A DNA stretch of 64,000 nucleotides from Sphingobium naphthae (GTDB lineage Bacteria; Pseudomonadota; Alphaproteobacteria; Sphingomonadales; Sphingomonadaceae), in assembly GCF_020782235.1 (NCBI RefSeq), contig NZ_JAJGNO010000005.1, positions 1 through 64,000 of the forward strand, given 5' to 3'. A program made the translations under genes and the position numbers. The notes below the pieces were generated by a model, which did no database searches, was not told where the DNA came from, and saw only the letters and a list, made by a program, of their open reading frames with translations. Shown here in pieces: positions 37,273 to 45,911 of this stretch. Numbering within the stretch: the first letter of the stretch is position 1; each line of letters begins with the position of its first letter.

Positions 37273-37286
37273 ATGTTCATTTCACG
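37268..37286. promoter_or_regulatory. Inverted repeat overlapping the start of the regulator gene
   Basis: CGTGAA at 37268-37273 and TTCACG at 37281-37286 form perfect 6-base arms around a 7-base centre that contains the start codon at 37273. Its size and symmetry fit an operator for autoregulation or for the nearby LuxR receptor, but no binding protein can be named. Confidence 0.4.
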
Positions 37287-37851
37287 CGAAGGCACGTTTG
37301 CGCCGTCATCTGTAGCTCAGATGAAAAGCTACAGGTGGACGATGCCATCAAGCCAAGCCGCGGCGCCGACAATGGCTGATCCCTCGCTTGATGCGCTGCG
37401 AGACGTGCAGAAAGCCTGTTTGCTGTTGGTAGCCTTCGGCAGCAGCTCGAAAGAGATAGCTCCCGTATTGGGCCTCTCTCACCGCACCGTCGATCAATAT
37501 GTGAACGATGCACAACATGCAGTTGGTGCTGGCGACCGGCGCGAGGCCGCCAGAAAATTATATTCGATCCTTGATGATATGGAGTTGAAGAAACTTCAAC
37601 AGAAGTTTCCCGGGCTAGCCGAGCGCCTTCCCGGCGTGGCAGCCAAGCCTCTCAAGCAACCAACCGGCCGTTCCGCAGTGAGTCTGACTGAAGTCAGGCG
37701 CCTTGTGTTTCCGCCGCCGCTGAGGGGAGACAAACATGATCTAAGCCGGTCAGCCAAAGCGGCTGAAATGATCCGTGCAGCCAGCTTCCTTGCCGTCGCC
37801 ATGGTAGGGCTCATTCTATTTTTTGCGGCGACCATGCGGCTTTTGAGCTGA
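37273..37851 (+). CDS. LuxR-type HTH protein with C-terminal membrane anchor
   Basis: A 192-aa protein. Residues 45-95 form a LuxR/GerE-like helix-turn-helix (FGSSSKEIAPVLGLSHRTVDQYVNDA). Residues 165-190 form one transmembrane helix (AASFLAVAMVGLILFFAATM). No sensory domain is present. A membrane-tethered DNA-binding protein implies signalling through release, interaction or membrane-proximal DNA contact. It heads a block of small genes before the LuxR receptor. The N-terminus could instead begin at the ATGs near 37321 or 37342. Confidence 0.72.
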   Translation: MFISREGTFAPSSVAQMKSYRWTMPSSQAAAPTMADPSLDALRDVQKACLLLVAFGSSSKEIAPVLGLSHRTVDQYVNDAQHAVGAGDRREAARKLYSILDDMELKKLQQKFPGLAERLPGVAAKPLKQPTGRSAVSLTEVRRLVFPPPLRGDKHDLSRSAKAAEMIRAASFLAVAMVGLILFFAATMRLLS

Positions 37852-37901
37852 GTTGCCTTTCGTTCACATCAAGGCGTTCTAGATTACGCTGGGAGTTTAT
37901 T

Positions 37902-38243
37902 ATGCTCGCATTCGAACCGAATAAGGCGGCTGTGGTCGCTCACGACACGCAGACGGCCTTTTCCCAATATGACGATGCTTACCGATCTGCGCTTCGCCTG
38001 GCTTCCTCCTTTCTTGACGTCGCAGAGAAATCCAATCTCTCGGCGAGGGAACAGCAAAAGCTGATGCAAGTCGTGCATGACAGCGCCGGCGATCTGCTTG
38101 CAGGGCGCTCGAAAATGGTGACTGCAACAGCAATTCTCACCCAGTTCCATCATAACAGCAATCTTGCTGAAACGAGCTTCGGGTGCCCGGGCCCTGGCCC
38201 ATGGATGGATAACGACAAGGCAGCGCTTCAAGCGGTGGCTTGA
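37902..38243 (+). CDS. Hypothetical helical protein
   Basis: A 113-aa soluble protein starting with MLAFEPNKAAVVAHDTQTAF, mostly helical and ending with a Pro/Gly-rich segment (FGCPGPGPWMDND). ATG at 37902 follows GGGAG. No family is recognised. It sits between two membrane-associated genes of the regulatory block and runs into the next gene's leader. Confidence 0.5.
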   Translation: MLAFEPNKAAVVAHDTQTAFSQYDDAYRSALRLASSFLDVAEKSNLSAREQQKLMQVVHDSAGDLLAGRSKMVTATAILTQFHHNSNLAETSFGCPGPGPWMDNDKAALQAVA

Positions 38244-38286
38244 GAGGCCGGTAGCCCAACGTCCAATCTGTCCCCAGCGAGGCCGC

Positions 38287-38706
38287 GTGACCATTATCTA
38301 TCTTTTCTGGCTCTTGGTCATCATGGCGAGCTCGTTTGCTTGGCGATACGGGGAAAAAGATGGACGCCGGGCTGCCCTACTCACCATTGGTGCAGCTGCG
38401 CTGACGGCGATAGGCCAAAATTATCAGACGGTCTGGCAGCACACCAATTTCACAGTCATGCTGATCGACCTCTTGGTTTGGCTGGCATTTATGGACTTCA
38501 TGTTCGCAAGCCGGCGCTACTTCCCGATTTGGATGGCAGCAGCGCAAACCAACGCCGTGCTCACACATTTCGCGACGCTGATGGCGGCTGCCTTCAATCA
38601 CAAGATTTATGCCGGCTTGGCTTCGGTCTGGTCGATCCCCTGCTTGCTGAGCATGGTGGCGGGCATTGCCCTTGATCGAAATCGAGGGCCCAGGAAAGAA
38701 TTTTGA
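38287..38706 (+). CDS. Small multi-span membrane protein
   Basis: GTG at 38287 opens MTIIYLFWLLVIMASSFAWR; GAGG lies just upstream. The 139-aa product has about four hydrophobic segments (near 3-17, 30-46, 52-72 and 95-128) and an arginine-rich tail. The frame extends upstream to 38164 only through non-membrane sequence. No family is recognised. Its place beside a membrane-anchored regulator suggests a partner, which is inference. Confidence 0.5.
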   Translation: MTIIYLFWLLVIMASSFAWRYGEKDGRRAALLTIGAAALTAIGQNYQTVWQHTNFTVMLIDLLVWLAFMDFMFASRRYFPIWMAAAQTNAVLTHFATLMAAAFNHKIYAGLASVWSIPCLLSMVAGIALDRNRGPRKEF

Positions 38707-38832
38707 AGGCCGGGGCGATGGGTTCCGGCGCGGCACTTTCTATCTCGCCCCGCTCTAACACCCACCCCTCCGCCAGCCGGTTGTGAGCACAGAAAGGCCC
38801 CGATGTTTCAACTTCCGCAATGAGGTCGTGAT

Positions 38833-39588
38833 ATGGACAGTCGAACGCTATGGCGCCTGCTCGATCAAATAGCTGCGGCGCGAGATGAAAACGCCCTAAT
38901 GGCAGCCTTGGAAACAGCGGCCCACTTCCTCGGTTTCACGCAATTCGCCTTAGGTCACCATGTTGACTTTGGTCGCCAAGCCGAGCGCGCCATCAGGATC
39001 ACAAACTATCGCCGCGAATGGATCGAAGAGGTTGTTGGCCGATCCTATTTCCGAGTGGACCCGGTACATGAGGCCAGTGTGCGGTGCGCGGGGGCATTTT
39101 CCTGGACGCAGATACCAAGCCTCATAAAACTGACCCCAGTCCAACTGCAAATTATGTCGAGTGCCAAAAGTCACGGGCTTTTGGCAGGAGTGACGGTGCC
39201 GGCTCACATCCCTGGCGAGTATCGTGGGACATGCTCCTTTGGAGGCTCGGAGCAGGCTTGTATGAAGAGGGTGCTACCTTTCGCTCAGGTGTTAGGGACC
39301 TTCGCTTTCGAAGCTGCACGCCGAATGATGAAGCTTCGGACGGGAGACGGAGGGGACGGGGGAGGCGTGCCACGGCTGACCGAGCGTCAGACCGACGTGC
39401 TGATCGAACTCGGCCGAGGGAAAAGCGATGCCGAGATCGCCTTAAATCTCGGCATCGCAAAATCGACCGCACATGAGCATGTCGAGGCTGTTCGAGCAGC
39501 TTATGGGGGAGCGCAGCGCACATATCTTATTGGTCGGGCGCTATTTGACGGGCAGCTAAGCTATGTCGATATCATGAATTCATACTGA
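38833..39588 (+). CDS. Orphan LuxR-family receptor (autoinducer-binding plus HTH)
   Basis: A 251-aa protein. The N-terminal autoinducer-binding domain keeps the conserved positions W63, Y72, D76-P77 (YFRVDPV), W91 (AFSW) and a Gly near 115-119. The C-terminal GerE helix-turn-helix is LTERQTDVLIELGRGKSDAE, continuing IALNLGIAKSTAHEHVEAVR. These are the acyl-homoserine-lactone-contacting and DNA-binding features of LuxR/TraR. No luxI-type synthase is in the window, so it is a solo receptor or pairs with a distant synthase. On a conjugative element, control of transfer by cell density is likely. Confidence 0.87.
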   Translation: MDSRTLWRLLDQIAAARDENALMAALETAAHFLGFTQFALGHHVDFGRQAERAIRITNYRREWIEEVVGRSYFRVDPVHEASVRCAGAFSWTQIPSLIKLTPVQLQIMSSAKSHGLLAGVTVPAHIPGEYRGTCSFGGSEQACMKRVLPFAQVLGTFAFEAARRMMKLRTGDGGDGGGVPRLTERQTDVLIELGRGKSDAEIALNLGIAKSTAHEHVEAVRAAYGGAQRTYLIGRALFDGQLSYVDIMNSY

Positions 39589-39801
39589 AACCTCGAGAAC
39601 CTGATCATCCAGATCGGGGCGGTGCCAAAAGCTGATCCCTTTGCTAGCTCGAGGCATTAATATCTGGATAAAATTATGCCGCACCCACATATGTAGAGGG
39701 CGGTGACAAACCAGTCCAATGGAACGCCAGCGATTTGCTGAGCGTGGCGGTTTAAAAACCAGCCATTGGATAGGTTGCTCCTTTTTAGGGGGGTGGCCGG
39801 G

Positions 39802-41301
39802 ATGTTTGCCGTGGAGAGCTACGCCGCCGTTCGGCACTTTGTTTTTGTTGAAGGTAACAGCCGACGCGAGGCCGCGAAGGTCTTTGGACTGAGCCGCGAG
39901 ACGATATCAAAGATGTGCCGGTTTTCTCTGCCGCCCGGCTACACGCGGACTAAGCCTGTGGCGAAGCCGAAGTTGGGACCGCTGCTGCCAGTGATTGACG
40001 CGATCCTGGCAGCGGATCGCATTGCGCCTGTGAAGCAGCGGCACAGCGCCAAACGGATTTTTGAACGTCTGCGCGACGAGCATGGCTTTGGCGGTGGCTA
40101 CACTGTCGTAAAAGATTATGTCCGGCTGTGCCGGGCGCGTGGACGCGAGACGTTCGTGCCGCTGGCGCACCCGCCAGGACATGCTCAGGTAGATTTTGGC
40201 GAAGCGGTGGGCGTGATCGATGGTGTCCGTCGGAAGATACACTTTTTCTGCATGGACCTGCCGCAATCGGATGCCTGCTTTGTGAAGGCCTATCCAGCGG
40301 AGACAACCGAGGCGTTTCTAGACGGGCATGTATCAGCGTTCGCCTTCTTCGGCGGTGTGCCGCTGTCGATCCTTTACGATAACACGAAGATCGCGGTTGC
40401 CAGGATCTGCGGGGATGGGAAGCGCGAGCGGACACGCGCCTTCACTGGGCTTGTCAGCCATTACCTTTTCAACGATCGCTTTGGTCGGCCTGGAAAGGGG
40501 AACGATAAGGGGAAGGTCGAAGGCTTGGTCAAGCACGCTCGATCGCACTTCATGGTGCCGATCCCACATGCGCCCAGCTTCGATGCCTTCAATGATGAGC
40601 TGTTGGGTCGCTGCCGGGCCCGTCAGGAAGAGCGGGCTGGCCGACATAGCGAGACGATCGGCGCACGGCTCCTGGCCGATCTGGCGGTGATGCGGGCATT
40701 GCCAGCAGGGCAGTTCGAGCCGTGCGAGACCAAGGCTGCTCGCGTATCGTCGACCGCCCTGGTGCGCTACCGGACCAACGACTACTCAGTGCCAACCCGG
40801 TACGGCTTCCAGAATGTCATTGTGAAGGGCTTCGTCGACACGGTGGTCATCCTTTGTGGCAATGAGGAGATCGCCAGACATCCGCGCTGTTATGGTGAGG
40901 CCATGTTCGTGGCGAACCCGCTGCATTATCTGGCGCTGATCGAGACCAAGCCCAATGCGCTCGATCAGGCCGCCGCGCTGCAGGACTGGGCCCTTCCGCA
41001 AGCGTTCCAGCATATGCGTCACCTCCTTGATGCGCGCATGGGCAACAAGGGCAAGCGCGAGTTCATCCAGATCCTGCGCCTGTTGGAGGCAATACCGATA
41101 GAGGTCGTCACCTTCGCGGTGAACGAGGCGATCTGTATCGGCGCAATCGGCTTTGATGCGGTCAAGCAGATCGCGCTGGCGCGCATCGAGCGGCGGCCCG
41201 CCCGCCTGGACCTGACAGCCTATCCCCACCTGCCGAAAATGGACGTGAAGACGACGCGTGCCGCGGACTATGCCGCGCTCGTGCCGGGGATGGCGGCATG
41301 A
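39802..41301 (+). CDS. istA: IS21-family transposase IstA
   Basis: The DDE-type transposase acts with the ATPase IstB. Residues 12-40 form a helix-turn-helix (EGNSRREAAKVFGLSRETIS). The catalytic triad is Asp in GHAQVDFGEA, Asp in SILYDNTK and Glu in DKGKVEGLVK. Start ATG at 39802 (MFAVESYAAVRHFVF) follows the AGGGGGG run; the frame is open from 39766. The 499-aa length is normal, and the stop overlaps the istB start as ATGA. Appears intact. Confidence 0.92.
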   Translation: MFAVESYAAVRHFVFVEGNSRREAAKVFGLSRETISKMCRFSLPPGYTRTKPVAKPKLGPLLPVIDAILAADRIAPVKQRHSAKRIFERLRDEHGFGGGYTVVKDYVRLCRARGRETFVPLAHPPGHAQVDFGEAVGVIDGVRRKIHFFCMDLPQSDACFVKAYPAETTEAFLDGHVSAFAFFGGVPLSILYDNTKIAVARICGDGKRERTRAFTGLVSHYLFNDRFGRPGKGNDKGKVEGLVKHARSHFMVPIPHAPSFDAFNDELLGRCRARQEERAGRHSETIGARLLADLAVMRALPAGQFEPCETKAARVSSTALVRYRTNDYSVPTRYGFQNVIVKGFVDTVVILCGNEEIARHPRCYGEAMFVANPLHYLALIETKPNALDQAAALQDWALPQAFQHMRHLLDARMGNKGKREFIQILRLLEAIPIEVVTFAVNEAICIGAIGFDAVKQIALARIERRPARLDLTAYPHLPKMDVKTTRAADYAALVPGMAA

Positions 41302-42155
41302 ACCGGGGCACCGAGAACAAGATGCCCACCGGCACCATGGCAGGGACGCCGCAGGTTTTGCTCGCGCATCATCTCAAGCAACTCAAGCTTCCTACAGTGC
41401 TACGGGAATATGAGAAGCTGGCCCGTGAATGCGCACGCGACGGGGTTGATCATAGCCGATACTTGCTTCGCCTCATCGAACTTGAGCTGATCGACCGGGA
41501 GCGCCGCACCGTGGAGCGCCGGATCCGGGCTGCGCGGTTCCCGGCGGTGAAAAGCTTCGACACGTTCGACTTCACGGCCATTCCAGGCCTCAACAAAATG
41601 CTCGTGCTGGAGCTGGCCCGCTGCGAATAGATCCTGCGGCGGGAAAATATCATCGCGCTGGGCAACAGCGGCACCGGCAAAACCCACGTGGCGCTCGCCC
41701 TGGGACTGGCGGCTTGCCAGAAAGGCTTCACGGTCGCGTTCACGACCGCCGCTGCACTGGTCAACCAGCTGATGGAGGCAAGGGACGAAAAGCGACTGCT
41801 CAAGATGCAGCGCGATCTTGCGGCGGTGAAGCTGCTGATCGTCGATGAACTGGGTTATGTTCCTCTCTCGCCCACAGGCGCTGAGCTGCTGTTCGAGACT
41901 TTCTCACAGCGCTATGAGCGGGGATCGACAATCGTCACATCCAACCTGCCGTTCGAGGACTGGACGCAGGTCCTGGGATCCGAGCGGCTCACCGGCGCGC
42001 TGCTCGATCGGCTCACGCACCACGTCAGCATCCTGGCCTTGAACGGCGATAGCTACCGCCTCAAGCAATCTGCCCGCCGTCGTGCTGCCGGGGCGGAGCA
42101 AAACCAGGCCACTCCGGTCGTCGACCCGGACACTGGCGAGATCACCGCCACCTGA
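41298..42155 (+). pseudogene. istB: IS21-family helper ATPase IstB, interrupted by an amber codon
   Basis: The AAA+ partner of IstA. The frame starts at 41298 (MNRGTENKMPTG...) and stops at TAG 41628-41630, after LELARCE. It continues in the same frame as ILRRENIIALGNSGTGKTHV with the Walker A P-loop. Walker B is LLIVDELGYVPLS. Family members have a codon for an aromatic residue where the TAG stands (TGG to TAG would explain it). Without readthrough the ATPase domain is lost, so this copy is probably immobile unless helped in trans. Confidence 0.88.
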
Positions 42156-42167
42156 TCAATGACGACA

Positions 42168-42209
42168 ACGATATGAAGAGGGCCCCGATCGGGGCCCTCT
42201 TCATATCGT
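42168..42209. terminator. Perfect 42-bp palindrome downstream of istB
   Basis: The arm ACGATATGAAGAGGGCCC (extended GA at the centre) at 42168-42188 is the exact reverse complement of 42189-42209. A 21-bp stem with no loop spacing can extrude as a cruciform. In RNA it would form a very strong hairpin ending in T-rich sequence, a terminator insulating the IS from downstream genes. Confidence 0.75.
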
Positions 42210-42284
42210 CAGGCCCACATCACAGTGGCCTGCTTTTACTCCGCCCCGATGGCCTAGAATCTGACCGCCGTTGACACCCCTACA

Positions 42285-42410
42285 GTGAGAAATGCGATCG
42301 AGACTGCAATTGGAGCAGTTCTGCATGACGGAACCGCTGATGCGCGCGAGGCTCTGCTCGCTCTTCTGACCCTGCGTCGCATCCTGGTCCCGCGCTATGC
42401 CCGGCATTGA
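42285..42410 (+). pseudogene. Short open frame at the IS right edge, probable 3' gene remnant
   Basis: From GTG at 42285 to TGA at 42408 the frame encodes 41 residues with gene-like composition (AIETAIGAVLHDGTADAREA then LLALLTLRRILVPRYARH). The same frame stays open leftward into the IS end, so it may be the tail of a gene whose front was lost when the IS landed. No matching front half is visible left of 39692. The parent is unknown. Confidence 0.35.
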
Positions 42411-42814
42411 TCGGAAATGGTTCATCGGTGCAGCTGGACCTTTGGGCACGCAGTATTTGAAACGCTACAGCTAAAGTGCTGATCCGTTCTTGCCCTTAAT
42501 CCGCTCCCCATTTCCGGCCTAGGTGGCCTCGGTCAGCGAGCCGCCAAGGCAGCTATGGAGTTGGTCGGACTGATGATGCGAATGGAAGTCGATGCTGGTA
42601 GTTGACGCACATAATGCAGGGCATATTCCTCCGGTCGCCCCGGTTCAACTGATCCCGCGGAATGTTGCATTCAGCCGATGCGGTTGCGAAGAGACATCGT
42701 CTTGCCACGCTCCTGTCGGCAGGTGGTTTTGATGCTACGGGCGCAAATCCGAGGGTGGCTCTCCCTGCGCGCCGGCGGGCTGTGGAATATCCGCCAAAAT
42801 AGTGATTTTGCGTC
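42411..42814. other. Intergenic stretch before the efflux gene, no supported gene
   Basis: Only short unrelated frames occur (for example one ending at TAG near 42802 with HSADAVAKRHRLATLLSAGG). They lack starts or domains. The stretch probably contains the promoter of the MFS gene and degraded sequence next to the IS. Confidence 0.4.
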
Positions 42815-44182
42815 ATGAGGACGGCAGCTAATCGCATGCGCGCCGTTTTGACTGCGGCATGTCTAGGCTTTGGCGTGGTCCAGGTCGATGTCAGTGTCGT
42901 GAACATCGGACTCCCGCAAATCGGCAGAGCCTTTGATGCCGACTTAGGCGACCTTCAATGGGTCATAAACAGCTATGCGCTGACTTTCTCCGCGATCCTT
43001 CTTCTGGGCGGCAGTTGGGCCGACAGATACGGGGCCAAGGCCATATTCTCCGCAGGTTTCATCCTGTTCTCGCTCTCGTCGATCGGTTGCGGGATCGCGC
43101 ACAACTTGCCGATGTTGATCGGAATGAGGATTCTACAAGGCGTTGGCGCGGCATTGATTTTGCCGTGCGCCCTTTCGCTCATTCGTCTTGGCTATGATGA
43201 CCTTGAGGCGAGGCGGGCCGCTATAGCGATCTTTGGCGCTTCTGGAGGGATCGGCATGGCCGCGGGCCCCCTGGTTGGCGGTATCATGATTGAATATTGG
43301 GGCTGGAGAAGCGTATTCCTGATCAATGTGCCCATTGGCGTTCTGGCAATGGCGCTGATCCTGAAGAACGCGGCATCGACACCTGGCCTTAAAAAGCCCA
43401 TGAGTTCGTACAGCCAGATCAGCATCGCACTTGGCGTGGCGACTTTCTGTTTTGCCGTGACCGAAGCAAGCACGGCAGGCTGGAGAGGAGACGGTGTTGC
43501 AGCATTGTTCATCGCTCTGGGTTCCGCGATGCTTTTCTGCTTGGTCGAGCGCCGCATCGCGCATCCAATGCTTCCAGGTCGGCTGTTCAGAAATCCGATC
43601 ACATTGACAATGCTGCTAGCGGGCATTGCGACCAATCTGACATTTTTTGGCACCATCTTTGGAATGAGCCTCTATTTTCAGAATATTCTTCACTTCACAG
43701 TTGCACAGACCGGTCTGTCATTCGTCCCCATGACAGCTGTCCTCGCGGCGGCGAGCCTCGTCTCGGCGCGCATAGGCAAGCATATCAGCGGCGCCTGGAT
43801 CCTGTCCATTGGCTTTGGCATGGGTGCGATCGGCTTCGTCGCTCTATCGCAAATCTTGGTCAGCACGCCGATCCTCACCATCAATCTCATTCTCATGCTG
43901 ATCGGCGCGGGCACCGCAACCGCGACACCATCGATGATGAACATGATGATCTCATCGGTCAGTCATCACGATGCAGGTATAGCCTCGGGCCTCATGTCGT
44001 CAGCCAGGCAGTTGGGCGGTGTGATCGGCGTCGCCATGTTCGGAAGTCTGATCGATTATCCTGATGCTCTATCTTTTCTGCGCGGGCTGTCTACTGCGGT
44101 GCTGCTCTCAGGCGCCACGCTCCTCTTATGTATCGGGCTAACCGCTGGGGTTGCGTACAGGACGCCATCAAGGCGGCGGTGA
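42815..44182 (+). CDS. MFS drug efflux transporter, DHA2 (EmrB/QacA-like) family
   Basis: A 455-aa membrane protein with about 14 helices. The N-terminal VDVSVVNIGLPQIGRAFDAD and the motif GDLQWVINSYALTFSAILLL are typical of the 14-TMS proton-drug antiporters. Motif A is GGSWADRYGAK, and motif C is GASGGIGMAAGPLVGG. It expels hydrophobic compounds; the substrate cannot be read. It may act with, or protect against, the products of the adjacent hydrolase and reductase cargo genes. Confidence 0.87.
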   Translation: MRTAANRMRAVLTAACLGFGVVQVDVSVVNIGLPQIGRAFDADLGDLQWVINSYALTFSAILLLGGSWADRYGAKAIFSAGFILFSLSSIGCGIAHNLPMLIGMRILQGVGAALILPCALSLIRLGYDDLEARRAAIAIFGASGGIGMAAGPLVGGIMIEYWGWRSVFLINVPIGVLAMALILKNAASTPGLKKPMSSYSQISIALGVATFCFAVTEASTAGWRGDGVAALFIALGSAMLFCLVERRIAHPMLPGRLFRNPITLTMLLAGIATNLTFFGTIFGMSLYFQNILHFTVAQTGLSFVPMTAVLAAASLVSARIGKHISGAWILSIGFGMGAIGFVALSQILVSTPILTINLILMLIGAGTATATPSMMNMMISSVSHHDAGIASGLMSSARQLGGVIGVAMFGSLIDYPDALSFLRGLSTAVLLSGATLLLCIGLTAGVAYRTPSRRR

Positions 44183-44396
44183 GTAGCGCTCAATCCGGAA
44201 GCTTTGCCATTCGGGCCCATGACGACTGCTACTTCGGGGAGGGCGCGATGTGGCCTGGCGATCACCGTTTCGCCGATTTGCTACGGAACAAGCAGCAAGT
44301 GGACCAAGGGCATCGGCTTGGAATGCCTTTTCTTCTCCGTCGAGGATGTGTTCCCTGTGTGCTCCCTTGTTTCGATTGCACGCTGCCCTCGGCCGT

Positions 44397-44795
44397 TCAA
44401 GGCGTTATGTCGTGGCCGATGCGCTCGTCCCATGGACTGCCGAGATGGGGGTAAAGCGAACTCCTAAAAGTGCGAACGGGGGAGGACTGAACGAACCTGT
44501 CGTAGGCCGCCTGGCTTGCGAATGTTTCAACGAGAATGAAGTGGTTGGGCGCCTGTGGCCCCTGGCTGATAAGACGGATCGAAATCGCTGCCCGATCAAG
44601 CTTCACTTGACGAACAAAGTCGGTGAGCAGGCGTGTGCCTTGCACCTCGTCAGTGGGAATGACGTCGACGTTGACGATGATTTCGATCGCACTGTCGTTG
44701 GCAGTCGCACGAGCTGGGCCTATTGCGGCTGGCGACAGAAGGCCGGTTGCGCAAATGACTGCAAGCAGGCTTGATTGGGAATATCTTGGTCTCAT
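44397..44795 (-). CDS. Exported antibiotic-biosynthesis-monooxygenase (ABM) domain protein
   Basis: A 132-aa protein with a signal peptide (LLAVICATGLLSPAAIGPARA) and an ABM-type ferredoxin-like fold: IEIIVNVDVIPTDEVQGTRL, ISIRLISQGPQAPNHFILVE, and FASQAAYDRFVQSSPVRTFR. ABM proteins such as YgiN act on quinols without cofactors. Export to the periplasm is unusual for the family. Its start overlaps the stop of the upstream hydrolase gene by four bases, so the two are co-translated. Confidence 0.72.
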   Translation of the reverse strand: MRPRYSQSSLLAVICATGLLSPAAIGPARATANDSAIEIIVNVDVIPTDEVQGTRLLTDFVRQVKLDRAAISIRLISQGPQAPNHFILVETFASQAAYDRFVQSSPVRTFRSSLYPHLGSPWDERIGHDITP

Positions 44796-45904
44796 GATTT
44801 CAGGAATCCCAATACTTCTGTGTGGAAGCGATCCGGGGCCTCAAGATGAGGGACATGGCCGACGCCCGGAAAGGAAATGAAACGCCCTGAACGCAGCTCA
44901 TTGACCGCGGCCTGACCCGCTTCGTGAATGCCGGGCATACGCGCCCGGTCCTCGGCCTTGGCGTAACCTGCAAGGGGAGCAGATCGGTCCTGCGTTCCCG
45001 CGGTGAGCAGAACCGGCATTGGGAGCGAGGCGTAGAGCGGTCGCGTAGGCTCTTTGTAAATCATCTGGTAGGTGAGGGCGCTTGCCAGAGCGAAGCGATC
45101 AAACTCTGCAGAGAGCCTGACCCGCATCCGCCAGGTCACGAACTGCTCGTAATTCTGCGGTGCCAGCAACGGAAAGAACCGGCCGATGAACGCCCGGTAT
45201 GTCTGCGCCGTATAGGCCTCCTCGGCTGCGACAAGGGTGGAGGTTTCCTGAGGCGGGATGAATTCGCTGTAATCGACCAGACCAATTGGGTCTTCAAGAA
45301 CGAGCCGCTCTACCCGGTCCGGATAGAGGCTGGCCAGCTTGACTGCAAGCGCTCCGCCGGTCGAATGGCCAAGAACCTCTATGCGTTGCAAGTACAGTGC
45401 GTCGGCCAGCGCCATGGTATTGCGAGCGAGCCCTTCGAACGTATATGCAAGGGCGGGCTTGGTGGATTTGTTGAAACCGATCTGGTCAGGCACGATCACG
45501 CGGTAGCCAGCCGCGGCCAACCAACGGATCACATCGCTCCAGTAGCTGCTGTCGAAATTCTTTCCATGCAGGAGAAAGATTGCACGCCCGCTTGGCGCAG
45601 CGGTCGGTGCGACGTCCATATAGGCCATGCGCACAGGCTGCCCGGCCATGACAAGCGGGAGAAAGGATAGCGGAGCGGGGTAGGTCCAGCCTTCCAATCC
45701 AATTCCCAGCGGCTCATCGGCACTGCCAGTAGCTGGAGGGGATGAGGCCAGAACGGGCGTAACAACGCCCGTACCCAGCAGTGCCGCACCGGCCGAAAGC
45801 GACAGGGCTCCCCGACGAGTAAGGGTTGGAACCTCATTCACGCTGGCACTGCCCGAAGCGGCCTGCGATGAGGAGGTCGAAGAGATCGTATGCTTATTTG
45901 TCAT
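44792..45904 (-). CDS. Tat-exported alpha/beta hydrolase
   Basis: A 370-aa hydrolase. A twin-arginine leader (LTRRGALSLSAGAALLGTGV) at about 28-47 predicts folded export. The catalytic nucleophile is Ser in VLGHSTGGALA, the oxyanion region is LLHGKNFDSSYW, the acid is Asp in TAGTQDRSAP, and the His lies in FPGVGHVPHLEAP. It resembles epoxide hydrolase/haloperoxidase-type esterases; substrate unknown. First gene of a two-gene unit with the ABM protein; its start is 8 bases from the neighbouring old-yellow-enzyme stop, so all three may share one message. Confidence 0.83.
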   Translation of the reverse strand: MTNKHTISSTSSSQAASGSASVNEVPTLTRRGALSLSAGAALLGTGVVTPVLASSPPATGSADEPLGIGLEGWTYPAPLSFLPLVMAGQPVRMAYMDVAPTAAPSGRAIFLLHGKNFDSSYWSDVIRWLAAAGYRVIVPDQIGFNKSTKPALAYTFEGLARNTMALADALYLQRIEVLGHSTGGALAVKLASLYPDRVERLVLEDPIGLVDYSEFIPPQETSTLVAAEEAYTAQTYRAFIGRFFPLLAPQNYEQFVTWRMRVRLSAEFDRFALASALTYQMIYKEPTRPLYASLPMPVLLTAGTQDRSAPLAGYAKAEDRARMPGIHEAGQAAVNELRSGRFISFPGVGHVPHLEAPDRFHTEVLGFLKS

Positions 45905-45911
45905 CGGATCC

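Larger units (their letters stand above)
39692..42276 (+). mobile_element. IS21-family insertion sequence (istA and disrupted istB)
   Basis: Ends are TGTAGAGGGCGGTGACAAAC at 39692 and, on the minus strand, TGTCAACGGCGGTCAGATTC from 42276. A second internal copy of the GGCGG...CAGCCA repeat lies at 39746 on the left and another near the right end, as is usual for IS21. Length 2585 bp. No clear target-site duplication is visible in the flanks, suggesting an old insertion or a rearranged edge. Confidence 0.8.

Noticed and set aside
39680-42290. Target-site duplication around the IS21-family copy
   Set aside because: Flanks CCCACATA (left) and CCCCTACA (right) are similar but not a clean repeat; an alternative right end at 42284 also gave none.
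44128-44774. Plus-strand frames between the MFS gene and the hydrolase
   Set aside because: They overlap the ABM gene on the other strand, have no ribosome sites and no recognisable domain.
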